NCBI RefSeq assembly: GCF_900177675.1
Contig: NZ_FXWM01000001.1
Location: 2,799,001-2,863,000, forward strand
Source of the DNA: Bacillus sp. OV166
GTDB taxonomy: Bacteria > Bacillota > Bacilli > Bacillales > Cytobacillaceae
Length of the DNA stretch: 64,000 nt
Direction: 5' to 3'
Positions 28,701-36,208 of this stretch are shown here, in pieces. The stretch's first letter is position 1. Each line of letters starts with the position of its first letter. The notes under the pieces are model-generated. The model was not told where the DNA came from. It made no database searches and worked only from the letters and a program-made list of their open reading frames with translations. Made by a program: the position numbers and the translations under genes.

Positions 28701-29278
28701 GTCCAAGGAATGATGATGAAAAGGAACTATTAAATACTATCGATGATTCTTTAAAATTGTGCATGGAATTTTCGTATAATATGCTTGTTGATAGCTTTTT
28801 AATAAAAGATTATTCGAAAGAACGTTATAATGTTGAGATCTTTTCAGTAGTTGATTTGATTTCTTCGCTGAATGCAAGAAAGGAAATATCAGATGAAAAA
28901 TTTATTGAAGCTATCGGAAAGTTAATCATTATTGGTTATCGTTATATTACCGCTGGTGAGAAGGTCTATCGGTATTTTTTAACTAAAAATGAAATTTTCA
29001 TATCTGGTGAAACAGAACGATTATTTGATTATCTTAAAGAACATGACATTCATTATGAATATGCTTTCTCCATTATAATAGACTTACTAATTTGGCTGTG
29101 GGAAGAAGACAAGGACAATAAGAGTGCTGTCACCAAATACTTATGTGAATTAATTTTGAATAAGACAAATGGAATTGAACTTTTAGAAAAGCTGCCAATG
29201 ATGCTACAAGAAGCAGGAATTTTAGAACCACAAAGTATCAAAAATTTGAACGAAATAATCAGAACAGTGCTAAATTGA
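25748..29278 (+). CDS. Large TPR-repeat protein, 1176 aa, possible PIN-like C-terminal domain
   Basis: Soluble, helical, acidic. The N-terminal 190 residues (basic start, then a helical domain ending in KQQQVNQENKINENMQ) are unlike TPRs and resemble the adaptor domains placed in front of sensor repeats. From about 195 to 800 there are many TPR-like helical hairpins (for example ALESVKANILLSLSRYEEVIAIAERQL and LIRFAECLFHLGQTQECFNTL, cited in parts). The last 350 residues hold a segment with alternating strands and helices (RQVLCDLFSLFTLNYLD, YITQEQYETL) that could be the PIN domain of TPR-GreABC-PIN proteins; that is inference. First of four same-strand genes. Site AGAAAAGGTGACTAA. Confidence 0.7.
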   Translation: MDPLLKSLGTAFFSFAQPRIKNSKVVRDFRKRWLKDNYALKTTLMFKAGVDDAKALLELPEGLIKELLEDISIRNEIFRWIIEGVSYEDFSDDSLELESYFENYPDEKEKIIPFLKLILDNIIEYKEIHWDPEILNILNGIDVIKNEMRNGFYRLKQQQVNQENKINENMQALFENYLGSVGFEDLQELLNEGKIITARKKAEERLKHAKKSVEKLELNALIANSYLCLGYEKEAIPFLYGALAECEDNSRKNRLNTLIHLINNELDQAGKLVELNIQNDGYTEKNVQLLLNIFLQQRDYETGLSLLDKHPFSALESVKANILLSLSRYEEVIAIAERQLEEKPDSKEWLLIKADATVLKMELSVLNGGSLDPKQTLREVIMDLETIEKENENSRQLQRVKALKAGLYFRNKQFRQAAVYFHELYSEEPSKENEQYFNNAIWSYFQSGDIDSAIKLLEQILAEGKESPQYEEENAVFLARLNLSEGSPYDAIKVLETFFDNITGQEPMDYYFVKLEALFLLLKTTEMESFIKEVEQNISITIAYVLQGFLAFLKHDWDEACDLFNKAIENKDDDDTAVSVKPLLIDAYMNRGKKEDQQVVIKLITTLKHWKQHERLVRQYIEALYNLGDYAEILNFYHNESNEPPVFLQEVVAAIYSENKWFDKSKEMFQSLYHKTQNIKFLIRFAECLFHLGQTQECFNTLSFAEKKIQENASVQDFNLMTHAYKTLGYYEKALEFAYKTFKLGQDRPEVWRSYFSEFIMLSTIVPEEIMKKEYIDAYHEVLSQFNKKFPDERPPFEQYKVIEEGGGISEEFINKLKEISEGQAHLVSVYNEHRMSLEMFRQLTNKKPFELWASIINQPNLHIWVNHTGSIEEAFSGVKVARKSRQVLCDLFSLFTLNYLDLLDQLSELYDLYITQEQYETLFIEYQQLRLSQPKGVQTIAYYEGNLVRDEATPEQVNQTIQLMDKILKWIDLHCTKVGSALISPRNDDEKELLNTIDDSLKLCMEFSYNMLVDSFLIKDYSKERYNVEIFSVVDLISSLNARKEISDEKFIEAIGKLIIIGYRYITAGEKVYRYFLTKNEIFISGETERLFDYLKEHDIHYEYAFSIIIDLLIWLWEEDKDNKSAVTKYLCELILNKTNGIELLEKLPMMLQEAGILEPQSIKNLNEIIRTVLN

Positions 29279-29330
29279 TTTAAAAATCGGCTCTATATTT
29301 TTTGTTTGAACCAATTATTAGGGGTTAAAA

Positions 29331-30047
29331 ATGTTATCTAAATTAAAAGGAATAGATGTTGCATTATATATTTTCTTATTAACAGGCTTTGGTTATCTTA
29401 CGGCCTTTTTGTTCGGCTGGGGCTACAACAGTTATTTCGGAATTCCAATATCCTTTATCGATTTATCAGTAGCCAATGTAACGAAAAGCATCGCTCTTCT
29501 TGGAGTATTTTTTACGTTTATTGTGATGTATGTGACATTTTTTCAAGAAAAGAGCGATATAAAGACCTTGTTTACAAAGTTATTTTCTATAAACGTGACG
29601 AATAGGAACTGGAACATATCGTTACAAATCCTGTGTATGGTAGGTATTATCTTTTTTTTATTTGGTTGGTTTATCGTTAAAGAAGCAACAAGAATTAACT
29701 TCATTGGGATAGTTTTGTTGTTTGGGATGGGTTTTTGTCATTTAAAAAAATTCGAAAAATTGTTCTTGGCTGTATGGGTGATATTAATGCTCATAATACC
29801 CTATATGGTTGGAGTATCATATGCAATGAAACAACATGAGTTCTATTTAGTTGGCAACACAACTGATTACTTGGTGATTGATTTTTACAATGATAAAGCA
29901 ATAGCAGCCAAGTTTAATAAGAAGCAAAAAGTCTTATATCCCAACTTTAAATTGATTACAGTGGATTCAATAGCTGAACATAAAAATAATTTAAGACTGG
30001 TAAGAGTAGATAAATTAAAAATTGAACGAGTTTATTCGATCAAATAA
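29331..30047 (+). CDS. Multi-span membrane protein, 238 aa
   Basis: Five hydrophobic segments in the first 165 residues (around 10-30, 45-70, 95-115, 120-140, 143-163), then a soluble tail of about 70 residues with strand-rich sequence (EFYLVGNTTDYLVIDFYND). The motif GYNSYFGIPISFID after the first span recurs in uncharacterised bacterial membrane proteins. It starts 52 bases after the TPR gene with an AGGGGTTAAAA site, so it is likely co-transcribed with it. Function unknown. Confidence 0.7.
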   Translation: MLSKLKGIDVALYIFLLTGFGYLTAFLFGWGYNSYFGIPISFIDLSVANVTKSIALLGVFFTFIVMYVTFFQEKSDIKTLFTKLFSINVTNRNWNISLQILCMVGIIFFLFGWFIVKEATRINFIGIVLLFGMGFCHLKKFEKLFLAVWVILMLIIPYMVGVSYAMKQHEFYLVGNTTDYLVIDFYNDKAIAAKFNKKQKVLYPNFKLITVDSIAEHKNNLRLVRVDKLKIERVYSIK

Positions 30048-30085
30048 CCAAGAAGAAAATGACAGACAATTGAATGTATTATGAG

Positions 30086-30120
30086 AAACAGTGGAAATAG
30101 TCAACCGCTGTTTTTTGTTT
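30086..30120 (+). terminator. Probable Rho-independent terminator
   Basis: AACAGTGG pairs with CCGCTGTT (one wobble) followed by TTTTTGTTT. It may end the TPR-membrane pair before the nuclease gene. The bases from here to 30324 hold no gene. Confidence 0.7.
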
Positions 30121-30339
30121 AAAAATATATTATTATAAAAGTTTCACGTGGAACATATGTTCTTGTGTTGCGTACTATTTTAGTTCGAGGCTATGCGATC
30201 AAGTTATGCCCTAATATTGTGCTAATGCTGTGATCTATCCGCTGATGCCAAAGGAACTTACTATAGAATCATTGTAAAGATATAGTAAAATTGGTTATTA
30301 TTATTTTGGTACATAAATACTAGAATGAGGGGTGGCAGT

Positions 30340-32016
30340 ATGTTAAAACACGTTAAAGTAATAGCCACTAATGAAGAGATATTAGGGAACAAAAAACCTA
30401 AAGCTGAAATTCAGGAACTGATATTTAGGTTGCCTCTATTATCAATATTTGTACTACTGTCACAAATTTCTTCAAACGAAGTAGACGAAAATGTATTGAA
30501 GAAAGAGTTTAAAGAAACATACATTGGATTGTTAAATAAGCAGTTTGATGGCAATCCCCCTCCAAAAGTGGTCAGTGAAAGAGTATATACAACCTTATTG
30601 GACAAGTTTAATAAAACTCTTGAAAATGCCCTATTCCCTCAACAGAGTATTCTTCAGCTATGGAAATGGGTATTGGCCTATGGAGATCCTGAGAAGATTG
30701 ATCTTTACCAAGAGAACGGTTGTTTAACACAAATATGTTACCTGGCTTTATTAGTGAATGATCATCTCGATCAACCAAACCAGCGTGTTTCAAATGAACA
30801 ACTCTATGCATACTTATTTAGCAATACTGTATTTAACAATGAAGATAATTTGTTTACCACTATCGCTCGCACGGTTATGATTTATTCAGATATTGCAAAG
30901 AACAAAGAATTATATAATAACAAAGAATTTCTGGACATTAATGAAGATTTTTATAGGGTGAATGGTTACAAGATTAAGGAATATATTGCGGTTATTTACA
31001 GTTTGATTGTTGTGTTTCTTAAACCAAAAGATTTGGGCTTGAATTGGACTCAGCACAAAGAGGAAATGTTATCGCATACAAAATTAGCCCCATTAGCAAG
31101 AGAAATCATCAACTCTATAATTGTGGATTATGAAACAATCTCTAAATGGGCAAAGCAAGAATTGGATTCTATTTGGGACTTTACCGAATTTAGAAAGAAG
31201 CCTCTATTATTATTGGAAAATGAACAATTTCTCCCTTTTAGCTTGAAATTGTTAAATGAACAATTATTTAATGGTCTATTTCATAAAGTTAGACACATTT
31301 ATCCTGATAAGGATACAAGGTTCCTTTCGTTTTTTGGGAAACCCTTCGAAAAATATACACAGATTTTGCTCAGAGAATCCATTAATCAATCAAAACTACC
31401 TTATGTGTTTCTTCCTGAGTTTACATATGGCAAAGCAGGGGTGAAACATTCCCCCGATATTATGCTCAGGCTTAACAACAAACTGTTGGCAATAGAAGTA
31501 AAAAGTTATAGAGTTTCATTACCTTCAGCAGCTGAGGCAAATGTAGAATCAATAAAAAAGGATACTAACAAGATGATTATTGCTCCACTCAAACAGGTTC
31601 ATGATCGAGTTAATGAATTGAGGGAGTTAGGGCACGAATCATTAAAAGGTATTGATGAAATATATTTAATGGTGGTTAACCAGGGGTATTTTCCTACTCT
31701 CAAACCTTACGAAGGTATAATACAAGAAAATTTGTCGAGCCATTTTTCAGTACCGATAAAGGGGTATTATCATCTCGATATTGAAGAGTTTGAAATGCTT
31801 TGTATGCTTATAGAGCGGAAGAGGCCGATATTTAATATGCTAAACAATAAAAGTCTCGAAACAAATAGATATTTGCCTTTTAAAGTTTTCCTAAAAGAAA
31901 ACTCCTATCATCTTAAGAAAAATACCATTCATAAGAACCAATTTATAAAAATAATAGATGAGATTGGAAATATGCTTTTTGATGACTTTAGCGTTGAAGT
32001 AAATAAGTTTCATTAA
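30340..32016 (+). CDS. PD-(D/E)XK nuclease-domain protein
   Basis: About 558 residues. The C-terminal part carries an intact PD-(D/E)XK core, numbered from the first in-frame ATG at 30325: the helical Glu in GKPFEKY (E342), the aspartate in HSPDIML (D378) and the ExK in LLAIEVKSYR (E391, K393), with strand spacing right for the fold. The first 330 residues are helical and unrecognised. It is probably a DNA- or RNA-cutting effector. ATG 30340 is favoured by GAGGGGTGG upstream; the frame also has ATG 30325. It lies 27 bases before the HEPN-like gene. Confidence 0.75.
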   Translation: MLKHVKVIATNEEILGNKKPKAEIQELIFRLPLLSIFVLLSQISSNEVDENVLKKEFKETYIGLLNKQFDGNPPPKVVSERVYTTLLDKFNKTLENALFPQQSILQLWKWVLAYGDPEKIDLYQENGCLTQICYLALLVNDHLDQPNQRVSNEQLYAYLFSNTVFNNEDNLFTTIARTVMIYSDIAKNKELYNNKEFLDINEDFYRVNGYKIKEYIAVIYSLIVVFLKPKDLGLNWTQHKEEMLSHTKLAPLAREIINSIIVDYETISKWAKQELDSIWDFTEFRKKPLLLLENEQFLPFSLKLLNEQLFNGLFHKVRHIYPDKDTRFLSFFGKPFEKYTQILLRESINQSKLPYVFLPEFTYGKAGVKHSPDIMLRLNNKLLAIEVKSYRVSLPSAAEANVESIKKDTNKMIIAPLKQVHDRVNELRELGHESLKGIDEIYLMVVNQGYFPTLKPYEGIIQENLSSHFSVPIKGYYHLDIEEFEMLCMLIERKRPIFNMLNNKSLETNRYLPFKVFLKENSYHLKKNTIHKNQFIKIIDEIGNMLFDDFSVEVNKFH

Positions 32017-32043
32017 GGGAATTACCTAATAGGGGGAGAGCGT

Positions 32044-33024
32044 ATGTATATATTAAAAAATGTACCTGATAAGTTATTTTCACCTGAGTATTATATGGAG
32101 ACTGAGGGGTACGATATTCGGCTAGCAGTTTTAAAGATGAATGATTTCTTAGAGACACTTGGGGATGCATATATTGGCTTAACTTATGCAAATCCAGAGG
32201 AACATCCCAATATTAACGAATTGGAATTAGCTTTTATTCGGCGAATTCATTTAAGACATGCTGTTATCGATTTAAATAATTGTTTTGATTTACTACTTCA
32301 AATTTCTTGGTTCTTTTATCGTATTTGGAATGAATTCAACCCAGGAGGAAGTCTTTATCAACCCAATCGATTAAATAATGGAAAAGATTGGAGCGGGAAT
32401 CCAATAACAATTATAAGGAATAATGACGGTTGGGTAGAGACTGCGGAAGAGTCATGTTCTTTAAAAAAGGTGTTAAACTATTTTAGTGCTCAAAATGATC
32501 CAGCCCTTTTAAATTTAATACAAACCTTTGAAAGTTTTAAGAACACAAATATCTTTAATTCTTCTAAGTCGTTTACAGTTCGAACAATTGCAAATCAAAT
32601 CAAGCATAAACATAGTTTAAAAGTTAAAGAAATCAACAAACCGTTTGATTTTAATGTTGATACCCCACAAGGAAAGACTAATCTTAGAGACAACAAAATG
32701 GGGTTAGCATGTACTATACCTTTCTTTGATGAAGCTGCTCCTAATACTGTTGTAGGAAATTTAAAAATGGAATTTAAGGATGATTTATATATCGATATAG
32801 AATACAATTCAGGTGAAAAATTCAGAGCAAAGGATTATATAAAAAACGAATCTCTATATAGTTTAGATGAGATTCATAAAGAATTAATAAATTATGCAAA
32901 CGATATTATTGATTTATTTGAAGATGTGAGTAAGTTAATTGATGCACATTTGGAATTCAATCCACTGCTAGAGTCAGCAAAATTCAAAAGCACCTCCTTA
33001 AATTTAGATAAGTTCTTTAAGTGA
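32044..33024 (+). CDS. HEPN-like (Cthe_2314 type) protein, 326 aa
   Basis: Helical protein. IRRIHLRHAVIDLNNCFDLLLQI (cited in parts) and VRTIANQIKHKHS resemble the two-helix core and R..N..KH motif of Cthe_2314-type HEPN domains, which are RNases or nucleic-acid-binding domains in toxin and defence systems. The spacing of the Arg and His is not canonical, so activity is uncertain. The C-terminus (residues 215-326) has beta strands then a helix. Start behind AGGGGGAGAGCGT. The stop lies 6 bases before a 54-base inverted repeat. Confidence 0.55.
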   Translation: MYILKNVPDKLFSPEYYMETEGYDIRLAVLKMNDFLETLGDAYIGLTYANPEEHPNINELELAFIRRIHLRHAVIDLNNCFDLLLQISWFFYRIWNEFNPGGSLYQPNRLNNGKDWSGNPITIIRNNDGWVETAEESCSLKKVLNYFSAQNDPALLNLIQTFESFKNTNIFNSSKSFTVRTIANQIKHKHSLKVKEINKPFDFNVDTPQGKTNLRDNKMGLACTIPFFDEAAPNTVVGNLKMEFKDDLYIDIEYNSGEKFRAKDYIKNESLYSLDEIHKELINYANDIIDLFEDVSKLIDAHLEFNPLLESAKFKSTSLNLDKFFK

Positions 33025-33029
33025 TACTC

Positions 33030-33083
33030 TGGACAAAAAAGAGAGAGATAATAAATTATAACGGGTTCCGTTTCCTATCACAA
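33030..33083 (+). repeat. Inverted repeat, left copy (element end)
   Basis: 54 bases starting TGGACAAAAAAGAGAGA and containing AACGGGTTCCGTTTCCTA. The reverse complement of 36093-36146 matches it with only small differences. The two bound a 3.1-kb segment holding the left part of the cassette-like array. Confidence 0.85.
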
Positions 33084-33102
33084 ACATTAAAAATGTAGGT
33101 TA

Positions 33103-33244
33103 AAATGAGTGCCAATTTGTATATGCAATTGACACTCATTTTTTATTGGTTTAAAGCCATTTGTGTGGAAATTACATAAAAATTTGTATAGGAAAATGCA
33201 CCCCAAAATGTAGGGGTACAACAGCCATTGTACCCTTACATTTT
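33103..33244 (+). repeat. Subterminal hairpins and short repeats inside the left end
   Basis: Two strong hairpins: AATGAGTGCCAATT / AATTGACACTCATT (33103-33145, followed by T residues, a likely terminator) and a 17-bp near-perfect stem AAAATGTAGGGGTACAA with TTGTACCCTTACATTTT (33205-33244). AAAATGTAG and AATTTGTAT recur here and also just inside the right inverted repeat, like recombinase-binding sites at element ends. No gene between 33025 and 33495. Confidence 0.65.
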
Positions 33245-33329
33245 TACCCTCAATTTGATATACAAATTGGCTTACAAAAAATACTTAGAAAGCACATATA
33301 ATTGGATATATACGTTAAGCTGAAATAAA

Positions 33330-33378
33330 GTTTGTGAAATAATGTACTCACGCTAACGAAGCAGGTTAGTGGAAGAAG
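33330..33378 (+). repeat. Core repeat, short hybrid form (copy 1)
   Basis: TTTGTGAAATAATGTACTC joined to GCTAACGAAGCAGGTTAGTG and GAAGAAG. Left part of core 1 fused to the right part of core 2, without the terminator hairpin. Confidence 0.85.
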
Positions 33379-33495
33379 CACATATAAAAAAATACCATTA
33401 TCTGCTAATATGGAGGGAAGTAATTATTTGAATTTGAGGAATAATTACAGTTCTAACTGAAATTTAAACAGATAAACAAAAAGGGAGAGAAAAAG

Positions 33496-34029
33496 GTGTT
33501 TCCTATATTAAAAACAGAAAGATTACTATTAAGAGAAATAACAAAAGATGATGCAAAAGACATATTTGCTTGTTTTTCTAATGAGAATGTAACACGTTAT
33601 TATGGACAAGAAACATTAGAGGATATAAAACAAGCGGAAACATTCGTTGATTTTTTTGCAAAAAGTTTTACAGAAAAAAGGGGCATACGGTGGGGAATTG
33701 AAAGAAAAGGAACTCAAGGAATAATTGGAACCATTGGCTTTAATGCCTGGTCGCCTAAACATAAACGTGCGGAAATAGGTTATGAAATTCATCCCGAACA
33801 ATGGAGAAAGGGATATACCTCGGAAGCAGTATCGAAAGTCCTTCAATATGGCTTTGATGAATTAGGTCTTACTCGCTTAGGAGCTGTCGTTTTTATAGAT
33901 AACGAAGCATCTAATAATTTGCTAACTAAAGTTGGATTTCAAAAAGAAGGTGTCCTAAGGGATTATATGTATCAAAATGGTAAAGCACACGATACATATG
34001 TCTACTCAATTCTTAAAAATAGTAAATAA
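33496..34029 (+). CDS. GNAT N-acetyltransferase, RimJ/RimL type
   Basis: 177 residues, GTG start behind AAGGGAGAGAAAAAG. ILKTERLLLREITKDDA is the usual start of this group; motif A is EIGYEIHPEQWRKGYTSEAV (acetyl-CoA pyrophosphate loop), then LTRLGAVVFIDNEASNNLL and VGFQKEGVLRDY. It transfers acetyl from acetyl-CoA to an amine; ribosomal N-termini, antibiotics and small amines are all possible targets. It is the only gene between repeat copies 1 and 2. Confidence 0.9.
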   Translation: MFPILKTERLLLREITKDDAKDIFACFSNENVTRYYGQETLEDIKQAETFVDFFAKSFTEKRGIRWGIERKGTQGIIGTIGFNAWSPKHKRAEIGYEIHPEQWRKGYTSEAVSKVLQYGFDELGLTRLGAVVFIDNEASNNLLTKVGFQKEGVLRDYMYQNGKAHDTYVYSILKNSK

Positions 34030-34035
34030 GATTGG

Positions 34036-34130
34036 CTTATTAAAGTAACGGGTGCAAGAGTTTAATATCCAGCTGCCATCTTGTTAATGGCTTTTATTAT
34101 TAGACTAAAGGGCAATTTAGTGCAATAAGC
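34036..34130 (+). repeat. Core repeat, full form (copy 2)
   Basis: Core 1 TTAAAGTAACGGGTGCAAGA, middle hairpin GCCAT/ATGGC with T run, and core 2 TAGACTAAAGGGCAATTTAG. It begins 7 bases after the acetyltransferase stop. Confidence 0.85.
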
Positions 34131-34162
34131 ATTTTACTATGTGTATCAGGAGGTCGATAATA

Positions 34163-34507
34163 ATGCCTGTTCATGAATTTGGAATAATTGATAATATTGA
34201 AAATGTGAAAAGAAATATTGGTTATGAACCACAAAAATATAATTGTATTTCTGTTGATGATGAAATTATTATTCACTTAAATGACCATTTTTCTATAATG
34301 AGAACCTACTTTCATTCGCTTGAACGCCCTGAGTTTGGGTTAGCTTACTGGGGAATTACAATTATTCCACCTGAATCTTTATCAATGTTTTATGATGTGA
34401 TTACATCTTCAACGATATATAAAAATTCTGCTGAACTTAATCAGTTAGCTTCTAAAATAATAAAGGCTAAAGAGGAAAATAAGTACATGATACACTTTGG
34501 AATATAA
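34163..34507 (+). CDS. Hypothetical protein, 114 aa
   Basis: ATG behind CAGGAGGTCGATAATA. Soluble, no signal peptide; contains YNCISVDDEIIIHLNDHF and YWGITIIPPESL. It resembles small immunity-type or phage-type proteins in composition, but no family is recognised. Sole gene between copies 2 and 3. Confidence 0.65.
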   Translation: MPVHEFGIIDNIENVKRNIGYEPQKYNCISVDDEIIIHLNDHFSIMRTYFHSLERPEFGLAYWGITIIPPESLSMFYDVITSSTIYKNSAELNQLASKIIKAKEENKYMIHFGI

Positions 34508-34510
34508 TCC

Positions 34511-34555
34511 TTTTGTGAAGGAATGTACTTAAACTAAAGGGTGCTTTTCTTACGT
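34511..34555 (+). repeat. Core repeat, short form (copy 3)
   Basis: TTTTGTGAAGGAATGTACTT, AAACTAAAGGGTGCTTTTC, then TTACGTAAG. Core 1 only. Confidence 0.8.
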
Positions 34556-34693
34556 AAGAAATGCAATTATTATAAAATTAATTTAGATTGAAATGGTAAT
34601 TTTTGGTAAGTGAAATTAATCACTTCCTTTTTCTATTTTAAGTTATAATATAATTAATTAAATGATTAGGTCTTTTGTCAGGGGGCATTATAA

Positions 34694-34834
34694 TTGAATA
34701 TTGGTGACATAGTTATTTTCAATGAAGAAAAATTTAAAATTCATTGGTTATATGAAAGTGGATATTGTGAAATAAAAAATATTGAAAACACTAGAAATGA
34801 ACTTGTACACGTTTCAGAAATTCAACAGTATTAA
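34694..34834 (+). CDS. Small protein, 46 aa, related to 21516
   Basis: TTG start behind CAGGGGGCATTATAA. MNIGDIVIFNEEKFKIHW, then YESGYCEIKNIEN and ELVHVSEIQQY. The strand pattern suggests a small SH3-like barrel and parallels the product at 21516. Only gene between copies 3 and 4; the flanking 130 bases are empty. Confidence 0.65.
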   Translation: MNIGDIVIFNEEKFKIHWLYESGYCEIKNIENTRNELVHVSEIQQY

Positions 34835-34862
34835 AACTTTAAAATTTAACAAATGTTACCTC

Positions 34863-34963
34863 TTCTTCAACTAAAGGGTGCTTTACTTTTACAACAATGG
34901 GGCTGTTTTCGGCAGTCCTTTTTTCTCTTTATTCAACTAACGAAGCAGGTTAGTGGAAGAAGG
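34863..34963 (+). repeat. Core repeat, full form (copy 4)
   Basis: Core 1 TTCAACTAAAGGGTGCTTTA, terminator GGGGCTGTTTTCGGCAGTCC plus T run, core 2 TTCAACTAACGAAGCAGG and TTAGTGGAAGAAGG. Confidence 0.9.
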
Positions 34964-35002
34964 ATTATGATATAAGTAGTATGTTCAAAGGGTGATTTAA
35001 AA

Positions 35003-35248
35003 ATGGAAAATTATAAAAATAAAGTTGCTTGGTGTCCGATTTGTTCTCAGGGTTGGGTGGAGATAGTAAAAGATGTTGAAACTGATGAACTATTTGTGAT
35101 GTGTGATGAGTGTGATAATGAATGGAATAACCCAACAGAGGTAAAATCACAGAAAGCACGAACGGAAATCAAAGATAATCGAGTAACAATACCAACAGAT
35201 GAAGAAGTTCGAAGTATCAAATGGGAGAAGTATATTATAAATGATTAA
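35003..35248 (+). CDS. Zinc-ribbon protein, 81 aa
   Basis: ATG behind AAAGGGTGATTTAAAA. Two Cys pairs, WCPICSQGW and MCDECDNEW, form a zinc ribbon in the first 45 residues; the tail is charged. Small Trp-rich zinc ribbons of this kind are common uncharacterised proteins in Bacillus. Only gene between repeat copies 4 and 5. Confidence 0.75.
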   Translation: MENYKNKVAWCPICSQGWVEIVKDVETDELFVMCDECDNEWNNPTEVKSQKARTEIKDNRVTIPTDEEVRSIKWEKYIIND

Positions 35249-35250
35249 TA

Positions 35251-35344
35251 TCTAATTAAACAGGTGCTTTTGCTAAGGATAATGTTCGATGCGGCGGCTT
35301 TTTTCTTGTTCCACTAACGGAGCAGAATAGTTAAATAACGAAGG
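35251..35344 (+). repeat. Core repeat, full form (copy 5)
   Basis: Degenerate core 1 TAATTAAACAGGTGCTTTTG, middle part GATGCGGCGGCTTTTTTC, core 2 TTGTTCCACTAACGGAGCAG. It starts 3 bases after the zinc-ribbon stop. Confidence 0.8.
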
Positions 35345-35389
35345 AGATATAATAAGTTAAATGATTATTTTTGGATAGGGGGTAGTAAT

Positions 35390-35863
35390 ATGTCAATGAA
35401 AAATCAGTGGGTATTTAATATTGCAATGATAATACTCTCATGGCTAACAATGCCTCTGTTAGGAAGGCTGAATATAAAGAGATTTTTACCAGCCTCTATC
35501 CTTGGAGTTCTATTATGTTTTATAGATGTTCCAATTGGAAAACGACGCAGATGGTGGTCTTTTAATAATAAACCACAGTCCTTTATTCAAAATGAATTTC
35601 CTTTTCTCCTAGGTCCAATGTTAATGGTAGGATTATGGACATTAAATTGGGCATACGGAAATTTTAAAAAGTTTATTATGTTAAATGCTATTTTCCATGC
35701 AATTTTTGCATTTCCAATTACAAGAATATTTACAAAATTAAAACTCTATAAATTAGTTCGATTAAACGAATTTCAATTTTTTCTATATTTCTTTTACAAG
35801 GCTTTTTTCTTATATGGATTTCAATACCTTTTTGAAAAATACAAAAAAACTAATGCTTATTAA
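35390..35863 (+). CDS. Membrane protein, 157 aa
   Basis: ATG behind ATAGGGGGTAGTAAT. Four hydrophobic segments (about residues 6-25, 32-48, 70-90, 95-115) and a fifth near the C-terminus, with a basic loop IGKRRRWWSFNNK. No family recognised. Only gene between copies 5 and 6; its stop lies inside copy 6. Confidence 0.7.
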   Translation: MSMKNQWVFNIAMIILSWLTMPLLGRLNIKRFLPASILGVLLCFIDVPIGKRRRWWSFNNKPQSFIQNEFPFLLGPMLMVGLWTLNWAYGNFKKFIMLNAIFHAIFAFPITRIFTKLKLYKLVRLNEFQFFLYFFYKAFFLYGFQYLFEKYKKTNAY

Positions 35864-35919
35864 AGTAACGGGTGCGATTCTTCAAAATGAAGGTCGCCTT
35901 TTTTCTTATTCCAAAAGAA
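35858..35919 (+). repeat. Core repeat (copy 6a)
   Basis: TTATTAAAGTAACGGGTGCG, GAAGGTCGCCTTTTTTCTTA, TTCC. Core 1, a terminator and a broken core 2. It overlaps the stop of the membrane protein gene. Confidence 0.85.
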
Positions 35920-35921
35920 AG

Positions 35922-35968
35922 ATTGTGAAATGTTGTACTTAAACTATCGGGTGCGTTTGTTCAACAAG
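35922..35968 (+). repeat. Core repeat, short form (copy 6b)
   Basis: ATTGTGAAATGTTGTACTTA then AACTATCGGGTGCGTTTGTT and CAACAAG. It directly follows 6a with no gene between, as if one cassette had been lost. Confidence 0.85.
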
Positions 35969-35988
35969 CTACCAAAAATGGATATTAA

Positions 35989-36027
35989 AAATCGGCTCAG
36001 TATGTGAACTGAGCCGATTTATTTTTT
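35989..36027 (+). terminator. Rho-independent terminator
   Basis: Perfect 12-bp stem AAATCGGCTCAG / CTGAGCCGATTT with an 8-base loop, then ATTTTTT. It closes the left part of the array. Confidence 0.9.
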
Positions 36028-36092
36028 ATTTGCAAAACCAGATACAAAAGGCAGTACAAATTAGGCTACATTTTCGATTGCATTTTCGAGTA

Positions 36093-36146
36093 TTGTGACA
36101 GGTAACAGAACCCGTTAAATAAATTATCATCTCTCTTTTTTGTCCA
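36093..36146 (-). repeat. Inverted repeat, right copy (element end)
   Basis: Reverse complement of 33030-33083 with few differences: TTGTGACAGGTAACAGAA, CCCGTT and CTCTCTTTTTTGTCCA. Just inside it lie AAAATGTAG- and TTTGTA-like short repeats in the same inward orientation as at the left end. Confidence 0.85.
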
Positions 36147-36208
36147 ATATTGAACTTTTATGAAATTTTTTAATTTATAAACGCCCTATGAACCAATCGT
36201 ATTCCAGT

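Noticed and set aside
29053..29241. Reverse-strand frames inside the TPR, importer and receptor genes
   Set aside because: Antisense shadows of clear long genes, with no ribosome sites.
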